From: Carboxylicivirga taeanensis | Lineage (GTDB): Bacteria; Bacteroidota; Bacteroidia; Bacteroidales; Marinilabiliaceae | Assembly (NCBI RefSeq): GCF_051851475.1 | Contig: NZ_JBPUSJ010000004.1 | Span: forward strand, 248,001 to 312,000 | Direction: 5' to 3' | DNA length: 64,000 bases | In this document: positions 19,365-28,835 of the stretch, piece by piece | Position numbering within the stretch: position 1 is the first letter of the stretch | Layout: every line of letters begins with the position of its first letter | Notes under the pieces: model-generated | Told to the model about the DNA's origin: nothing | Seen by the model: only the letters and a program-made list of their open reading frames with translations | Database searches by the model: none | Position numbers and translations under genes: made by a program

Positions 19365-19414
19365 AACTTGGACGAGCCAAAACCAAACAGGTTATGTCTT
19401 AGCTCGTCCAAGTT
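19365..19414. terminator. 13-bp perfect stem-loop between convergent genes
   Basis: AACTTGGACGAGC (19365-19377) pairs with GCTCGTCCAAGTT (19402-19414), loop 24 bases. It sits between the stop of the tricorn gene and the stop of the convergent phosphatase gene and could serve both strands, although neither side has a strong T-run. Confidence 0.6.
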
Positions 19415-19486
19415 AGATAGCAAGATTTATAATGTATATTTTTTTGTATTAAAAATCTTATTTATATCTCTTATATTACTCAATAA

Positions 19487-20617
19487 TTAATTTAACTTAG
19501 TTTTATTTCCCTGATCATCCATTCGATAAAAGCCTCCATCTTTAATTAGCAATGCCCGCGATTCCATTTTATCATCGCTTGTAACGGGGTGCTCCACGTC
19601 AACTCTAACAACTTTTCCATTAAAATCGGTTGAAATATCATTGACAACACAATGACCAATAACAATATTTTTGGCCTGATAATACGATAATATACGATCT
19701 ATATCTTCGGAGTTCACTTTTGGGTAATAGTCTTTGTAAGATTTTACTAGTCCTCTATACCAAAGCGGACCATATCGTCCAAACAACAGATTTGCAATTT
19801 CCAGATTATTGTTATCTAAATCAGCACCATAATTTTCCTGGGCAATCCGGTTAATTTCATCGAGATTAAGCTGCTTATCCAGTAAAGTATTGCTAATTCC
19901 TCCATGAACAAACAGAATATCACCAATTTTTTCAATCATATTTTTGGAGCGAAGCCATCTTCCCAATTCAGTGCTGACACCATAAAGTTCCCTTATATCA
20001 ATACCCAAAGCATTGGCAAGCTCCCGGTATTTCAGCCTTGTATATCGCCAGTCGCCCTCAAGTAACATGGCTTCGTGGTTGCCGATAATCATATGTACCT
20101 GCCCCCCGTGTTCTTTTGCTTCCATCTCGAGCTTGTACACCAACCACAGTACCTGGGTAACAAATTCACCGCGATCAACAAAATCACCTACCAACACAAG
20201 ATCTCCATCTCCAAATGCCCAATTTAATTTAGCATCTGTTATGCCGTTTCCAATCAGTAATTTTGCGAAAGAGTAATAATTGCCTTCAATATCAGAAACA
20301 ACGAATATGTTATCTGACTTCTTATATTGAGAGGAAGGATTCTCTATACTATTCATTAGCTTTAGACTAAACTGCTCCGGCATTTGCTCCGGAACAATAA
20401 CATTCAGTTCCCCTGAATAATCAGTTTTCGTGATTTGGTTAGAACTATTTACGCCAACAACTTTTGTGTCAGTCCCCTCATAAAATACATATGGACCATC
20501 AATACGTCTGACATTATCAGTTAGTTGGGGTGTCTCCTTTTCTTGCCGACATGTCAGAAATAGGACAGATACCAACAAAATAAGTGCAAGTTTTTGTAAC
20601 GATATTTTTGAAATCAT
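19487..20617 (-). CDS. PPP-like metallophosphatase lipoprotein linked to a SusCD pair
   Basis: The start is placed at ATG 20617, which directly precedes a lipoprotein signal (LILLVSVLFLTCRQEKE); a longer frame to 20686 adds 23 residues before the signal. The ~376-residue product shows the metallophosphatase series SDIEGNYYSF (~residue 108), GDFVDRG (144-150), IIGNHEAM (178-185), LFVHGGIS and NIVIGHC. The first motif has Glu where most relatives have His (SDIHGN). GDFVDRG plus GNHE resembles Ser/Thr-type and Shewanella-like phosphatases. A lipoprotein at the envelope is unlikely to act on cytosolic phosphoproteins; a phosphorylated nutrient taken up by the adjacent SusCD is more plausible (inference). 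Confidence 0.85.
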   Translation of the reverse strand: MISKISLQKLALILLVSVLFLTCRQEKETPQLTDNVRRIDGPYVFYEGTDTKVVGVNSSNQITKTDYSGELNVIVPEQMPEQFSLKLMNSIENPSSQYKKSDNIFVVSDIEGNYYSFAKLLIGNGITDAKLNWAFGDGDLVLVGDFVDRGEFVTQVLWLVYKLEMEAKEHGGQVHMIIGNHEAMLLEGDWRYTRLKYRELANALGIDIRELYGVSTELGRWLRSKNMIEKIGDILFVHGGISNTLLDKQLNLDEINRIAQENYGADLDNNNLEIANLLFGRYGPLWYRGLVKSYKDYYPKVNSEDIDRILSYYQAKNIVIGHCVVNDISTDFNGKVVRVDVEHPVTSDDKMESRALLIKDGGFYRMDDQGNKTKLN

Positions 20618-20637
20618 TTTAAGCTGTTTATAAAGAG

Positions 20638-20666
20638 AAGCCTCTTCGTTAATAACAAAGAGGCTT
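20638..20666 (-). terminator. Hairpin between the TIG lipoprotein and phosphatase genes
   Basis: AAGCCTCTT (20638-20646) and AAGAGGCTT (20658-20666) form a 9-bp stem with an 11-base loop. Reading on the - strand it follows the TIG gene and precedes the phosphatase start, with only a short T-rich tail, so it may act as an attenuator or processing site that sets phosphatase level. Confidence 0.5.
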
Positions 20667-20718
20667 ACCATATTATATTCATGCAATCAATGAAACTGTA
20701 ATGCGCATAAAGAACTGA

Positions 20719-21930
20719 TTACAACTCATATATAATTGTTAATACAGGTGCAAGAGTACCACTGGAAGATCCATCAGCTGTTTCTGCTTCTCGTCCTCCA
20801 CTACTACTTGTTTCATTAATACTTGAACCGCTAGGTGTTAAAATGAAAGACATACTATTACCTGAATTCCAATCCTGTCTGTCCACAATTTCCTGAACAA
20901 TACCAGCTAACTCACTAGTTCTTTGTGCTAAACCTGCATCTCCTACTACTTCCCATTCCGGAATTACCCAAACCGAATTTTCGGTTGTTTTAGATCTCAT
21001 GCTTACATTATAAGCCTCTTCGGTAAAAGGTTGCGAATTGCCTGTATTCTCACCATAAATGGTCATCTCGGCTTCGTCGGCACCAACAGCATCGCAAGTA
21101 AACTGAATTGAAGCAGACAGAACATTGGCTCCTGTGGGTATTTCAATGGCATTGAACCGAAGACCTATTGTTTGTACCCCCTGATCAGTACCTGAGATGG
21201 CATCCCAGGTGTCGTATTCGGCAAGTTCCAAATCACTGCTAGTTAAAGCCATTGCCCCATTTAATGCGCCTTCCTCTGCATCATCTCCTGATTCTGTAAT
21301 CTGAACCGTTATATTATAGGATATTGTCACTGTAAACATAACACCGTTTGATTCACGATCTCTTGTAACCGTCACGTTTCCAGTAGTAGCGCCGGCAGGA
21401 ACAATAACAGTAATGGTCGTTTCTGTAGATTCAACTACAGTAGCTTCGGTACCATTAAATTTTACTATATTTTCGGATGGTGTAGTACTAAAGTCTTTAC
21501 CGGTAATAATAACCTCTTGACCTACTTTACCCTTTTCAGGACTAATAGAAATTAGTGTTGGAATATCTAGTGGCACTATTGTACAAGCTAAACTATTTGA
21601 TGCCATTCCATTCTTGGTAACTACAATATCTCCCGATGTGGCACCTTCAGGAACAATGGCCTTGATTGTTGTGATGTTGGCTGCAGTAACCTCGGCATCA
21701 AGACCGTTAAGTGTCACCTTATTATCGGCTGTTGATGAGAAATATTTACCCTCAATGGTAATTTCATTCCCCTCCTTTGCACTGGTAGGTGATATACTGA
21801 TTAAAGTAGCAGCTTGATTATCATCCCAGAAAACTTCGGTCTTCTCTTCTTCACACGAGCTAAACAGTCCAAAGACTATTAGCACACTCATACACAAGAT
21901 GAGTATTTTATTTAAATGCTTATTTTTCAT
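20719..21930 (-). CDS. TIG/IPT-domain lipoprotein with C-terminal beta-sandwich domain
   Basis: Start at ATG 21930 because it directly precedes a lipoprotein signal (LIVFGLFSSCEEEK); a frame to 21954 adds eight residues. The ~403-residue product has two IPT/TIG Ig-like domains, each starting LISISP (ATLISISPTSAKEGNEITI and PTLISISPEKGKVGQEVII), then a domain of ~190 residues with IGLRFNAIEIPTGANVLSA, AQRTSELAGIVQEIVDR and SGNSMSFILTPSGSS. That last pattern resembles DNRLRE-like sandwich domains often attached to secreted phosphatases (from memory, moderate certainty). It occupies the SusE/F position after SusD and is probably a surface-binding lipoprotein for the same nutrient as SusCD. Confidence 0.78.
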   Translation of the reverse strand: MKNKHLNKILILCMSVLIVFGLFSSCEEEKTEVFWDDNQAATLISISPTSAKEGNEITIEGKYFSSTADNKVTLNGLDAEVTAANITTIKAIVPEGATSGDIVVTKNGMASNSLACTIVPLDIPTLISISPEKGKVGQEVIITGKDFSTTPSENIVKFNGTEATVVESTETTITVIVPAGATTGNVTVTRDRESNGVMFTVTISYNITVQITESGDDAEEGALNGAMALTSSDLELAEYDTWDAISGTDQGVQTIGLRFNAIEIPTGANVLSASIQFTCDAVGADEAEMTIYGENTGNSQPFTEEAYNVSMRSKTTENSVWVIPEWEVVGDAGLAQRTSELAGIVQEIVDRQDWNSGNSMSFILTPSGSSINETSSSGGREAETADGSSSGTLAPVLTIIYEL

Positions 21931-21958
21931 AGCTAAATTTTTTGTTATCAACAAAGCT

Positions 21959-23446
21959 CTAATAACCAGGGTTCTGTGTTAAGGGATTTATTTTTAGTTC
22001 TTCTAAAGGAATGGCAAACACAACCTGATAGTCGTCATATGGGATATGCATCCGAGCCGTCATATGAGCTGTTCTTGCACACTCCGTTCTAACGATATCC
22101 CGCTTATTACGGATCAGATCAAAAAAGCGGTGTCCTTCAGCCATCAATTCCTTTCTTCTTTCCGTTAATACCCTGTCAAGGGTAACGTCAGCTTCGGCAA
22201 CCTTTGCAGCAGGATTTGCTCGTTCAACAATGGCATTTAAATAGGTCGCGGCATCCGATCCACCTCCTTTAACTGCAGCTTCTGCAGCAATTAGGTAGAG
22301 TTCTGATAGACGAAAGATGGGTACATTACTTGTTGTAGCCGAGGATGCTAACTCAGGTTTTGGTTCACCATCACCTTCAAAATGATCTACGATAATAGCT
22401 TTTGTATTCCCAATGCCAGGATACTTGAGTATCCTTCCATAAGTTGTTGGATCGCCTATTACACTAAGCTGGTCGATATATAATATCTCATTTCGAATAT
22501 CGTCAGGATCCGAGTTAACTAAATCGATTAAATCTTGTGATGCAATAAATTGACCATATCCCTCAGGGTCTGAAAGGTAGGCTATTGAGTTGCCACCGCC
22601 ATTGTCGGCCGCATTGTTAACACATGAGAAAATCGATTCGGAATTGAATTCTTTTGACCATGCATCTACATATTCACTTCTTTTTAATAAAACATATGGA
22701 CTTTTCTTAATCACATCAACAGCTGTTTCATACGCCTTAGTATTATCTTCTTTGTACAAATAAACCCTTGCCAGTAGGGTTTTAGCTGCCCATGAGTTAA
22801 TTTTTCCGCCTTTTGGTGCCTCAGATAACAAGGGAATGGCAGTTGTTAAATCTTTAATTATTTGATCATATACTTGAGCTACTGTACTTCTTTTCACTTG
22901 TGCATCCTTCGGCAATACCTCGGTAACAATTGGAATACCCAATGATTGTCCGTCGTTATGCGCGTAGGGTAAGCCATACGAGTTGCAAAGCGAAAAGTGC
23001 GCTAAAGCTCTAATAGTGAGGGATTGACCGGTCATGTCATCCTTTTTAGCCTTGTCAGTTGGTGATTCTACATTGATGCCTTCAAGCATGGCAATAACAT
23101 TATTAGCCTGTCTGATTATAGTGTAAGGGGTTGACCAGATACTTAACACACTATTTTGCTCATCAAAATCATAACGGTACTCGTCTTCGAGTCTACCAAA
23201 ATCAGGCACCTGCATATCGTCGGAACGCATGTCATTACGAGTAATGATATTACTATTTAAGAAACCGACACTCTGCATTAGGTTATATGTCCCATTAATA
23301 ACCACCTCTACATCAGCCATTTTCTGAATGTCTTCGGGAGCTTGTTTATCTGTTGGATACTCAACAAGAAAATCTTCAGAACACGATTGCACGACAAATA
23401 GTAATGCAATGATGAATAAGCTTATTATAAACTTTATTTTTTTCAT
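21959..23446 (-). CDS. SusD/RagB family lipoprotein
   Basis: A 495-residue protein with lipoprotein signal ending LFVVQSCSEDFL. Family features: TGQSLTIRALAHFSLCNSYGLPY, WAAKTLLARVYLYKED, IFRLSELYLIAAEAAVKGG and the C-terminal LTERRKELMAEGHRFFDLIR. It starts 29 bases after the SusC stop. The substrate is not evident; no glycosidase accompanies the pair, only a TIG lipoprotein and a phosphatase. Confidence 0.93.
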   Translation of the reverse strand: MKKIKFIISLFIIALLFVVQSCSEDFLVEYPTDKQAPEDIQKMADVEVVINGTYNLMQSVGFLNSNIITRNDMRSDDMQVPDFGRLEDEYRYDFDEQNSVLSIWSTPYTIIRQANNVIAMLEGINVESPTDKAKKDDMTGQSLTIRALAHFSLCNSYGLPYAHNDGQSLGIPIVTEVLPKDAQVKRSTVAQVYDQIIKDLTTAIPLLSEAPKGGKINSWAAKTLLARVYLYKEDNTKAYETAVDVIKKSPYVLLKRSEYVDAWSKEFNSESIFSCVNNAADNGGGNSIAYLSDPEGYGQFIASQDLIDLVNSDPDDIRNEILYIDQLSVIGDPTTYGRILKYPGIGNTKAIIVDHFEGDGEPKPELASSATTSNVPIFRLSELYLIAAEAAVKGGGSDAATYLNAIVERANPAAKVAEADVTLDRVLTERRKELMAEGHRFFDLIRNKRDIVRTECARTAHMTARMHIPYDDYQVVFAIPLEELKINPLTQNPGY

Positions 23447-23475
23447 TTATCTTTTTTTTTATTTAAACACGACTT

Positions 23476-26466
23476 CTAGAATCCAATTTCAACACCAAAC
23501 GATATTGTTTTTACCGGTGGCATCTCAAAATAGGCATATCCATTGGCTCCTCCATGTTCAGGATCTACAATGTCTTGAGATGCAAAAGTCAATAAATTCC
23601 TTCCCTGTATATATGTTCTCAAATTACTGATACCAACTTTTGATAGCAATGAGCTGGGAAGATTATACGATAGTGTGATATCTTTTAAACGCAGATAATT
23701 ATTATCGAACAAAAATCTGGTGGAGCGTATATCGGAACTATTATTTCCACCCCAGATTCGCTTTGGATGCTTGGCAATATCACCTGGTTTTTGCCAACGG
23801 TCTAGCTGACTTTCCTGAATAACATATTTTGGACTTCGTCCATCGTTCCACGACTTATATCCTGAGTTATACCATATTTTTCCACCTACGGAATAGTTAA
23901 ATAAAAATGACAGGGTAAAATTCTTGTAGGATAGTTCGTTTCCAATACTTCCATAAAAATCGGGCTCTGCCGAACCTGCATAAGCATCTTTTGCCTCTTT
24001 GTGATCATGCGTTACTTCATCCGTAATATTTCCATTGTCATCAATAACATACCACATTGGTGAGCCATCAGCCGGGTCAACACCTGCCCATATTGGCATG
24101 TAGAACGAATAGTAAGGCAAGCCTTCGCGGCGTATATACCGACCCGTTTCGATATCTTTACCTCCAGCAAGCTTAACAATTTCGTTTCTCACGCTGGAGA
24201 AAATAAAGGTAGATGACCATCTGAAATTTCCATTAATAATATTGTCTGTATGGAGCTCAATTTCCAGCCCTTTATTTTGCATTTCTCCAATATTCACCAT
24301 GGTGCTGCCTGCGCCAATGGTTGGGGCTAAATCCAAGTCCATTATTAAATCCGACGTATGCCTTTGGAAATATTCAACGCTACCTCTGATGCGGTTAAAT
24401 AATCCATATTCCAAACCAATATTGAACGTCTTATTTTTTTCCCAGGTTAAGTCAGGGCTAGCAATTTGATCTTCAGTCGCCGCATTTTTGCTATCGTATT
24501 TTTCGTCATAACTATAAAGTGCGAGGTGATCGTAATAACCTGGAGGCAAGGTTCCATTTGTTCCATATGATGCCCTGATTTTTAGATCATCCAGAAAGTC
24601 GAAACCACTCATGAAATTCTCCTCTGTTATTCGCCAAGAGCCTGAAACAGACCAGAAGTCGGCCCATCTTTCATTATTGCCAAGTCTTGAACTACCGTCT
24701 CTACGCAGACTACCTGAAAAATAGTATTTATCCTTAAAATCATAATTTACTCTCGATAGGTAAGAGACCATGGTATAGGCACTTGAATAGCCATAAGCGC
24801 CAACGGGAACAGCAGTTACAGATAACTCCTTTAAGCTTTCATTAGGCAGACCTTCTCCTTCGGCTGCGTAATTACTAGATTCGTATTTTTCAGCTTCAAA
24901 AGCTCCAATTACATTTAAGTGGTGCTGATCAGCGAATGTTTTGTCAAAAGTTAACAGGTTTGAAGTTGTTAAGCGTTTTCTCTTACTATTTTCGTTATAC
25001 ACCCCGCCCTTGACATCTTCATAGGAACGTGATGATGGAGAACCATAGCGAACATAATCATTATTTATCCAATCGTAGCTGTTAGTTGACCTAAACGTTA
25101 GTGTGTTAATCGGTTTGTATTCGAAATAAGCGGAGCTCATGCTTCTGAATACTTGAGCCGTTTTTTCATTTAATTCATATTCGCGGAGAAGATTATAATA
25201 GCCGGCATTTACTAGTTCATATTTTAAATCACCATTTTCGTCATAAGGAGTTTCTGTCGGCCAGGTATTTCTACTAACATTATAAAATGGATTAAAGTAA
25301 CTGGATCCATTGTTAGCCACATCTTGGTCTGTATGAGAAGTTAGAATATTAACACCTATATTGATTTTGCGATTCACCTGGTGTGTTAGTTTTACGCGAC
25401 CCGAATACCGTTTAAAATCAGAGTTCAGTGCTAAACCTTCTTGATCTAACATACTGCCGGAGATATAAAACTGTGTTTTTTCTGTTCCTCCGGTAGCTGA
25501 TAACTCAATGTTTGTTGTGGCACCTTTCCTAAAAAGAAGATCATACCAGTCAGTGAAGCCGCCTTCAGGCTTATACCATTCAAAGCCATTCATAGTATTG
25601 TCAACTTTTTCATGGCCCACACCGTAATAATTCTCCAACGATTCTTTATGTAGCATAATGTGATCTTCGCCACTAACCCCTTTGTAATTATCTACGGCAA
25701 AGTCCGATATTCCATAACTAGCCTTAAGGTTATATTTAGTAACACCTTTTTTACCTTGTTTGGTTGTGATTAAAATAACCCCATTCGCTGCGCGAGAGCC
25801 ATATAGTGAAGCTGCTGCTGCATCTTTTAATACTGTAATACTTTCAATATCACCTGTTGGAATGGAAGACATTAAGTTACCACCTTCGGACATAGACCCT
25901 GTTGTGATTGGCACACCGTCAATTACATAGAGTGGAGAGTTTGAAGCGGCGAATGAGCCAAGCCCTCTGATTCGAATTTCAGAATAAGACCCCGGTTGAC
26001 CGCTTGTTTCTGCCACTGTTACGCCGGCAATAGTCCCCGATAGTGCTTTTTCGACGGAAGTAACCGGCACTTTATTAATTGCTTCCGATTTAACAACGGC
26101 CGCAGAGCCAGTGAACGATGCTTTCTTTGATGTACCATAGGCTACAACCATCACTTCATCAATTTCTTCAATGTCACTTGTTAGAACAACATTCATGCTT
26201 GTTTTACTTTCAATAGGTTGTTCCAAGGTCGTAAATCCTATAAAAGAGAAAACCAAAGTTTCTTTGCCTGTGGTTGTATTTATTTGGTATTCTCCGTCAT
26301 AACCGGTTACTGTGCCATTGGTGGTGCCCTTAATCACCACTGTTACACCTGGTAGTGCCATTCCTTCGGTGTCGGTAACCTTACCAGATACCGAATGGCT
26401 TTGAGCGAATATTTGGGACACAAGCAAACTTATGCACACAAATAATGATAATCGCAGTTTCATCAT
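23476..26466 (-). CDS. SusC/RagA family TonB-linked outer membrane transporter
   Basis: A 996-residue protein. After a signal peptide (LVSQIFAQSHS) come a carboxypeptidase-D-like domain (VSGKVTDTEGMALPGVTVVIKG), a TonB-dependent plug (IEEIDEVMVVAYGTSKKASFTGS; SPLYVIDGVPI; ITVLKDAAAASLYGSRAANGV) and the beta-barrel, ending in a Phe strand (VKTISFGVEIGF). The three genes downstream on the same strand follow with short gaps, so SusC leads the unit. The 594 bases upstream, and then a TPR/LuxR regulator on the same strand, suggest a promoter just upstream of 26466. Confidence 0.95.
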   Translation of the reverse strand: MMKLRLSLFVCISLLVSQIFAQSHSVSGKVTDTEGMALPGVTVVIKGTTNGTVTGYDGEYQINTTTGKETLVFSFIGFTTLEQPIESKTSMNVVLTSDIEEIDEVMVVAYGTSKKASFTGSAAVVKSEAINKVPVTSVEKALSGTIAGVTVAETSGQPGSYSEIRIRGLGSFAASNSPLYVIDGVPITTGSMSEGGNLMSSIPTGDIESITVLKDAAAASLYGSRAANGVILITTKQGKKGVTKYNLKASYGISDFAVDNYKGVSGEDHIMLHKESLENYYGVGHEKVDNTMNGFEWYKPEGGFTDWYDLLFRKGATTNIELSATGGTEKTQFYISGSMLDQEGLALNSDFKRYSGRVKLTHQVNRKINIGVNILTSHTDQDVANNGSSYFNPFYNVSRNTWPTETPYDENGDLKYELVNAGYYNLLREYELNEKTAQVFRSMSSAYFEYKPINTLTFRSTNSYDWINNDYVRYGSPSSRSYEDVKGGVYNENSKRKRLTTSNLLTFDKTFADQHHLNVIGAFEAEKYESSNYAAEGEGLPNESLKELSVTAVPVGAYGYSSAYTMVSYLSRVNYDFKDKYYFSGSLRRDGSSRLGNNERWADFWSVSGSWRITEENFMSGFDFLDDLKIRASYGTNGTLPPGYYDHLALYSYDEKYDSKNAATEDQIASPDLTWEKNKTFNIGLEYGLFNRIRGSVEYFQRHTSDLIMDLDLAPTIGAGSTMVNIGEMQNKGLEIELHTDNIINGNFRWSSTFIFSSVRNEIVKLAGGKDIETGRYIRREGLPYYSFYMPIWAGVDPADGSPMWYVIDDNGNITDEVTHDHKEAKDAYAGSAEPDFYGSIGNELSYKNFTLSFLFNYSVGGKIWYNSGYKSWNDGRSPKYVIQESQLDRWQKPGDIAKHPKRIWGGNNSSDIRSTRFLFDNNYLRLKDITLSYNLPSSLLSKVGISNLRTYIQGRNLLTFASQDIVDPEHGGANGYAYFEMPPVKTISFGVEIGF

Positions 26467-27060
26467 AGTTTAAATTTTAAAGTGTAGAATTAACCTTTAT
26501 ACTTTTACATAAGGTCTTTATAGTTAACGCATATCCTCATTAGGACATACTGATTAAAGCAAAAGAAAATATGACAGTGGCTTTGCGACACTTCTATTAA
26601 CACTGTTGAATTTGGTTTATAAATATGTTTATCCTTGCATAGTTATTGCAAGTCCAAATAGATGTGTTGATTATAAGCTCAGTATCTTTTCCGGTAATTG
26701 TGGACAGATAAGACAAAACCAAAACTCCTTTGATAGTTGTTTGATAAATAACTCTTCTTGAAGAGTACTAGGGGAATTGGAAACCGACTAATGTTAACAA
26801 AATAATATGTATTTCTCAAAGATGTAAGGCAAAAATGCGTTAGATTGAAAAGCCACTTTTGCACATTAAAATGCTGTTTGAGCAGTCGATTACCATTAGA
26901 TGGATAAGATTTATTTTCCTTTTTTTTCATAGGGCAATGGTTGTTTAAGCCCCACTAAAATGTTAAGTTAATTCTGACTTTCAATAAGATTACTGCATAC
27001 AAGGACAATACACTAGTAATACATTTAGCATACATGTTAATTTATGTTGCTGGTTATCAA
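26467..27060 (-). other. Upstream region of the SusCD-phosphatase unit
   Basis: 594 bases without a supported gene. It must hold the promoter of the SusC gene. I looked for TAnnTTTG on the - strand and saw no exact match within 300 bases of the start. An inverted repeat ACAGTG/CACTGT spans about 26573-26606. An 83-codon frame here has no coding features. Confidence 0.5.
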
Positions 27061-28818
27061 TTAATATGAAATTAAGAAGTCGTTTAATGCTACATCGGTA
27101 TTTGCAAGGTTTAGTTTTTTACGTAAACGTGTTCGAGCAACATTAATTGTATGTGGAGTTTGTCCGGTTATAGAAGATATTTCTTTGGTTGACATATCTA
27201 GTCTTAAGAAGGCACAAAGTCGCTTTTCATTTTGCGATAATGAAGGGAATTGACTCATTAAGTTATCATAAAAACTTTGGTGAACCTGTAAAAAGCGTAC
27301 TTCAAACTCCTCCCACGAACTATGGTTTAGGTCAGATTTAATTTCATTAATAATATTCTGAATGATTGGTTTATTATCCTTTTTAAGAGATCCAATTGTT
27401 GTTTCAAGCTTATTTATTACTGATAAACACAACTCATGATGCTGAGCAATGTTCATTGAAAACGACACTAACTCTTTATTTTTTCTTTCCAATGCTTGAT
27501 TGATTTTTTTTTGCTTCTTCTCCAACTCAGCAGCACGTAATTTTTGGTAAATAGACCTGCTACGTTGCTTTTGAATCATGATCATAAAAACCATAAATAA
27601 AATCAGAAATAAACCTATAACAATAAAATAGATAAAACGCTCTCGTTGTGTTTTTAGCTCAGATAGTGCTAAATCTTCTTTTTTTTGGTGCTGCATTTCC
27701 AGCTGCATATATTCCAATGCTTTATTATAATTAAAAAGACTATCGCTTAGCTGTTTAAAGCGTTTATGAGCAGAGAAAGCAGCTTTATAATTCTCATTTT
27801 TCTCATAAGTTTCTGTAAGGGATTTGTATGCAACACTTTCGAGCCTAACCAAATGAAGTTTTTTAGCAAGCTCAATACACCTAATATAATATTCTTCTGC
27901 TTTCTTTAAGTTTCCAATTTTTTGATAATAATCGCCCAAATTATCATACACGTTTGCCTTTCCTTTCTCATCGCCAGTTTCTTCTCGCAAAGCCAGTGCA
28001 TATTTAAAATAGACAAAGGCACTATCAAGCCTATTGCTTTCCAAATGGATGATTCCAACGTTATTATAGTAAATACCTATTCCATGCTTATCTCCTAACA
28101 TCTTTTCAATTGCACCACTTCTAGCGTAATACTCCAAAGCTAATTCATTATTTCCTTGCAATTTATGTACTAGCCCCCAATTATTTAATGCGGCTGCCAT
28201 TCCTGGCTGGTAATCTTGTAATTCACTAATCTCAAGGCTTTTTGAGTAGTAATAGATAGATTTGTCATAATTTCCTAAATAGCGATATAAACTGCCTAGT
28301 AAATTGCTTACACGGCGTAAGCCATTCTGATTATTAAGTTTTTTGTAAATATCGTTCGCTTTAAATGCTCGCTCTAATCCTGTAGCATAATTACCAATAT
28401 TCTTATATGAGTTTGCTAGTTGTAAGTTGTCATACCCAACTTCCTCCAAAAATTGATTATCACCGTAAAGGGCAATTGCTTTTTCGAGAATACATATGGC
28501 TGGTATATACTGTTGATAATAATTATATAACGAACCTTCACAAGAGTAACTTTGAGCAAGGCCAAAGGTGTTATCAACTTCCTTCGCTAATGCCGCAGCA
28601 CGCTGTGCATACAACTTACTTGTTTCATAATCGTGGGCAATATGTGCACGGCATAAATCTATATATAATTGAATCTTCTTATTTGTCTCTTTTTCTGATT
28701 TAAGTTGCTGCATCAAACTATCTACTTTGTTCTGGCTAACTATCCACTGACTAGCTGAGCCTAGAAGAAAACATAGTAATAATAACTTTTTCAAAGAAAT
28801 TAGCTTAAAAAAGTGCAT
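27061..28818 (-). CDS. TPR-containing membrane-anchored transcriptional regulator with LuxR-type HTH
   Basis: Start chosen at ATG 28818, which precedes a signal/anchor segment (KLLLLCFLLGSASQW); a longer frame adds 14 residues. About 585 residues: at least six tetratricopeptide repeats (~80-370; e.g. SYKNIGNYATGLERAFKAN, GNYDKSIYYYSKSLEI, GNLKKAEEYYIRCIEL), a transmembrane segment (FIYFIVIGLFLILFMVFMI, ~395-415), a coiled coil (KLRAAELEKKQKKINQALER), and a C-terminal HTH (SQNEKRLCAFLRLDMSTKEI ... TPHTINVARTRLRKKLN) of the LuxR/GerE type. Such proteins in Bacteroidota often sit next to the SusCD loci they control. Here it lies directly upstream on the same strand, so it is the likely regulator of 26466-19487 (inference). 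Confidence 0.88.
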   Translation of the reverse strand: MHFFKLISLKKLLLLCFLLGSASQWIVSQNKVDSLMQQLKSEKETNKKIQLYIDLCRAHIAHDYETSKLYAQRAAALAKEVDNTFGLAQSYSCEGSLYNYYQQYIPAICILEKAIALYGDNQFLEEVGYDNLQLANSYKNIGNYATGLERAFKANDIYKKLNNQNGLRRVSNLLGSLYRYLGNYDKSIYYYSKSLEISELQDYQPGMAAALNNWGLVHKLQGNNELALEYYARSGAIEKMLGDKHGIGIYYNNVGIIHLESNRLDSAFVYFKYALALREETGDEKGKANVYDNLGDYYQKIGNLKKAEEYYIRCIELAKKLHLVRLESVAYKSLTETYEKNENYKAAFSAHKRFKQLSDSLFNYNKALEYMQLEMQHQKKEDLALSELKTQRERFIYFIVIGLFLILFMVFMIMIQKQRSRSIYQKLRAAELEKKQKKINQALERKNKELVSFSMNIAQHHELCLSVINKLETTIGSLKKDNKPIIQNIINEIKSDLNHSSWEEFEVRFLQVHQSFYDNLMSQFPSLSQNEKRLCAFLRLDMSTKEISSITGQTPHTINVARTRLRKKLNLANTDVALNDFLISY

Positions 28819-28827
28819 GTAACGATC

Positions 28828-28835
28828 CAAAACTA
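28828..28835 (-). promoter_or_regulatory. Candidate -7 element of the TPR/LuxR regulator
   Basis: On the - strand the sequence reads TAGTTTTG, matching the Bacteroidota TAnnTTTG element, ten bases before the start codon. I saw no matching TTG-type upstream element at the normal spacing, so support is weak. Confidence 0.28.

Noticed and set aside
26679..26930. 83-codon - strand frame upstream of SusC
   Set aside because: AT-rich, no motif, no plausible start context; more likely leader DNA of the SusCD unit.
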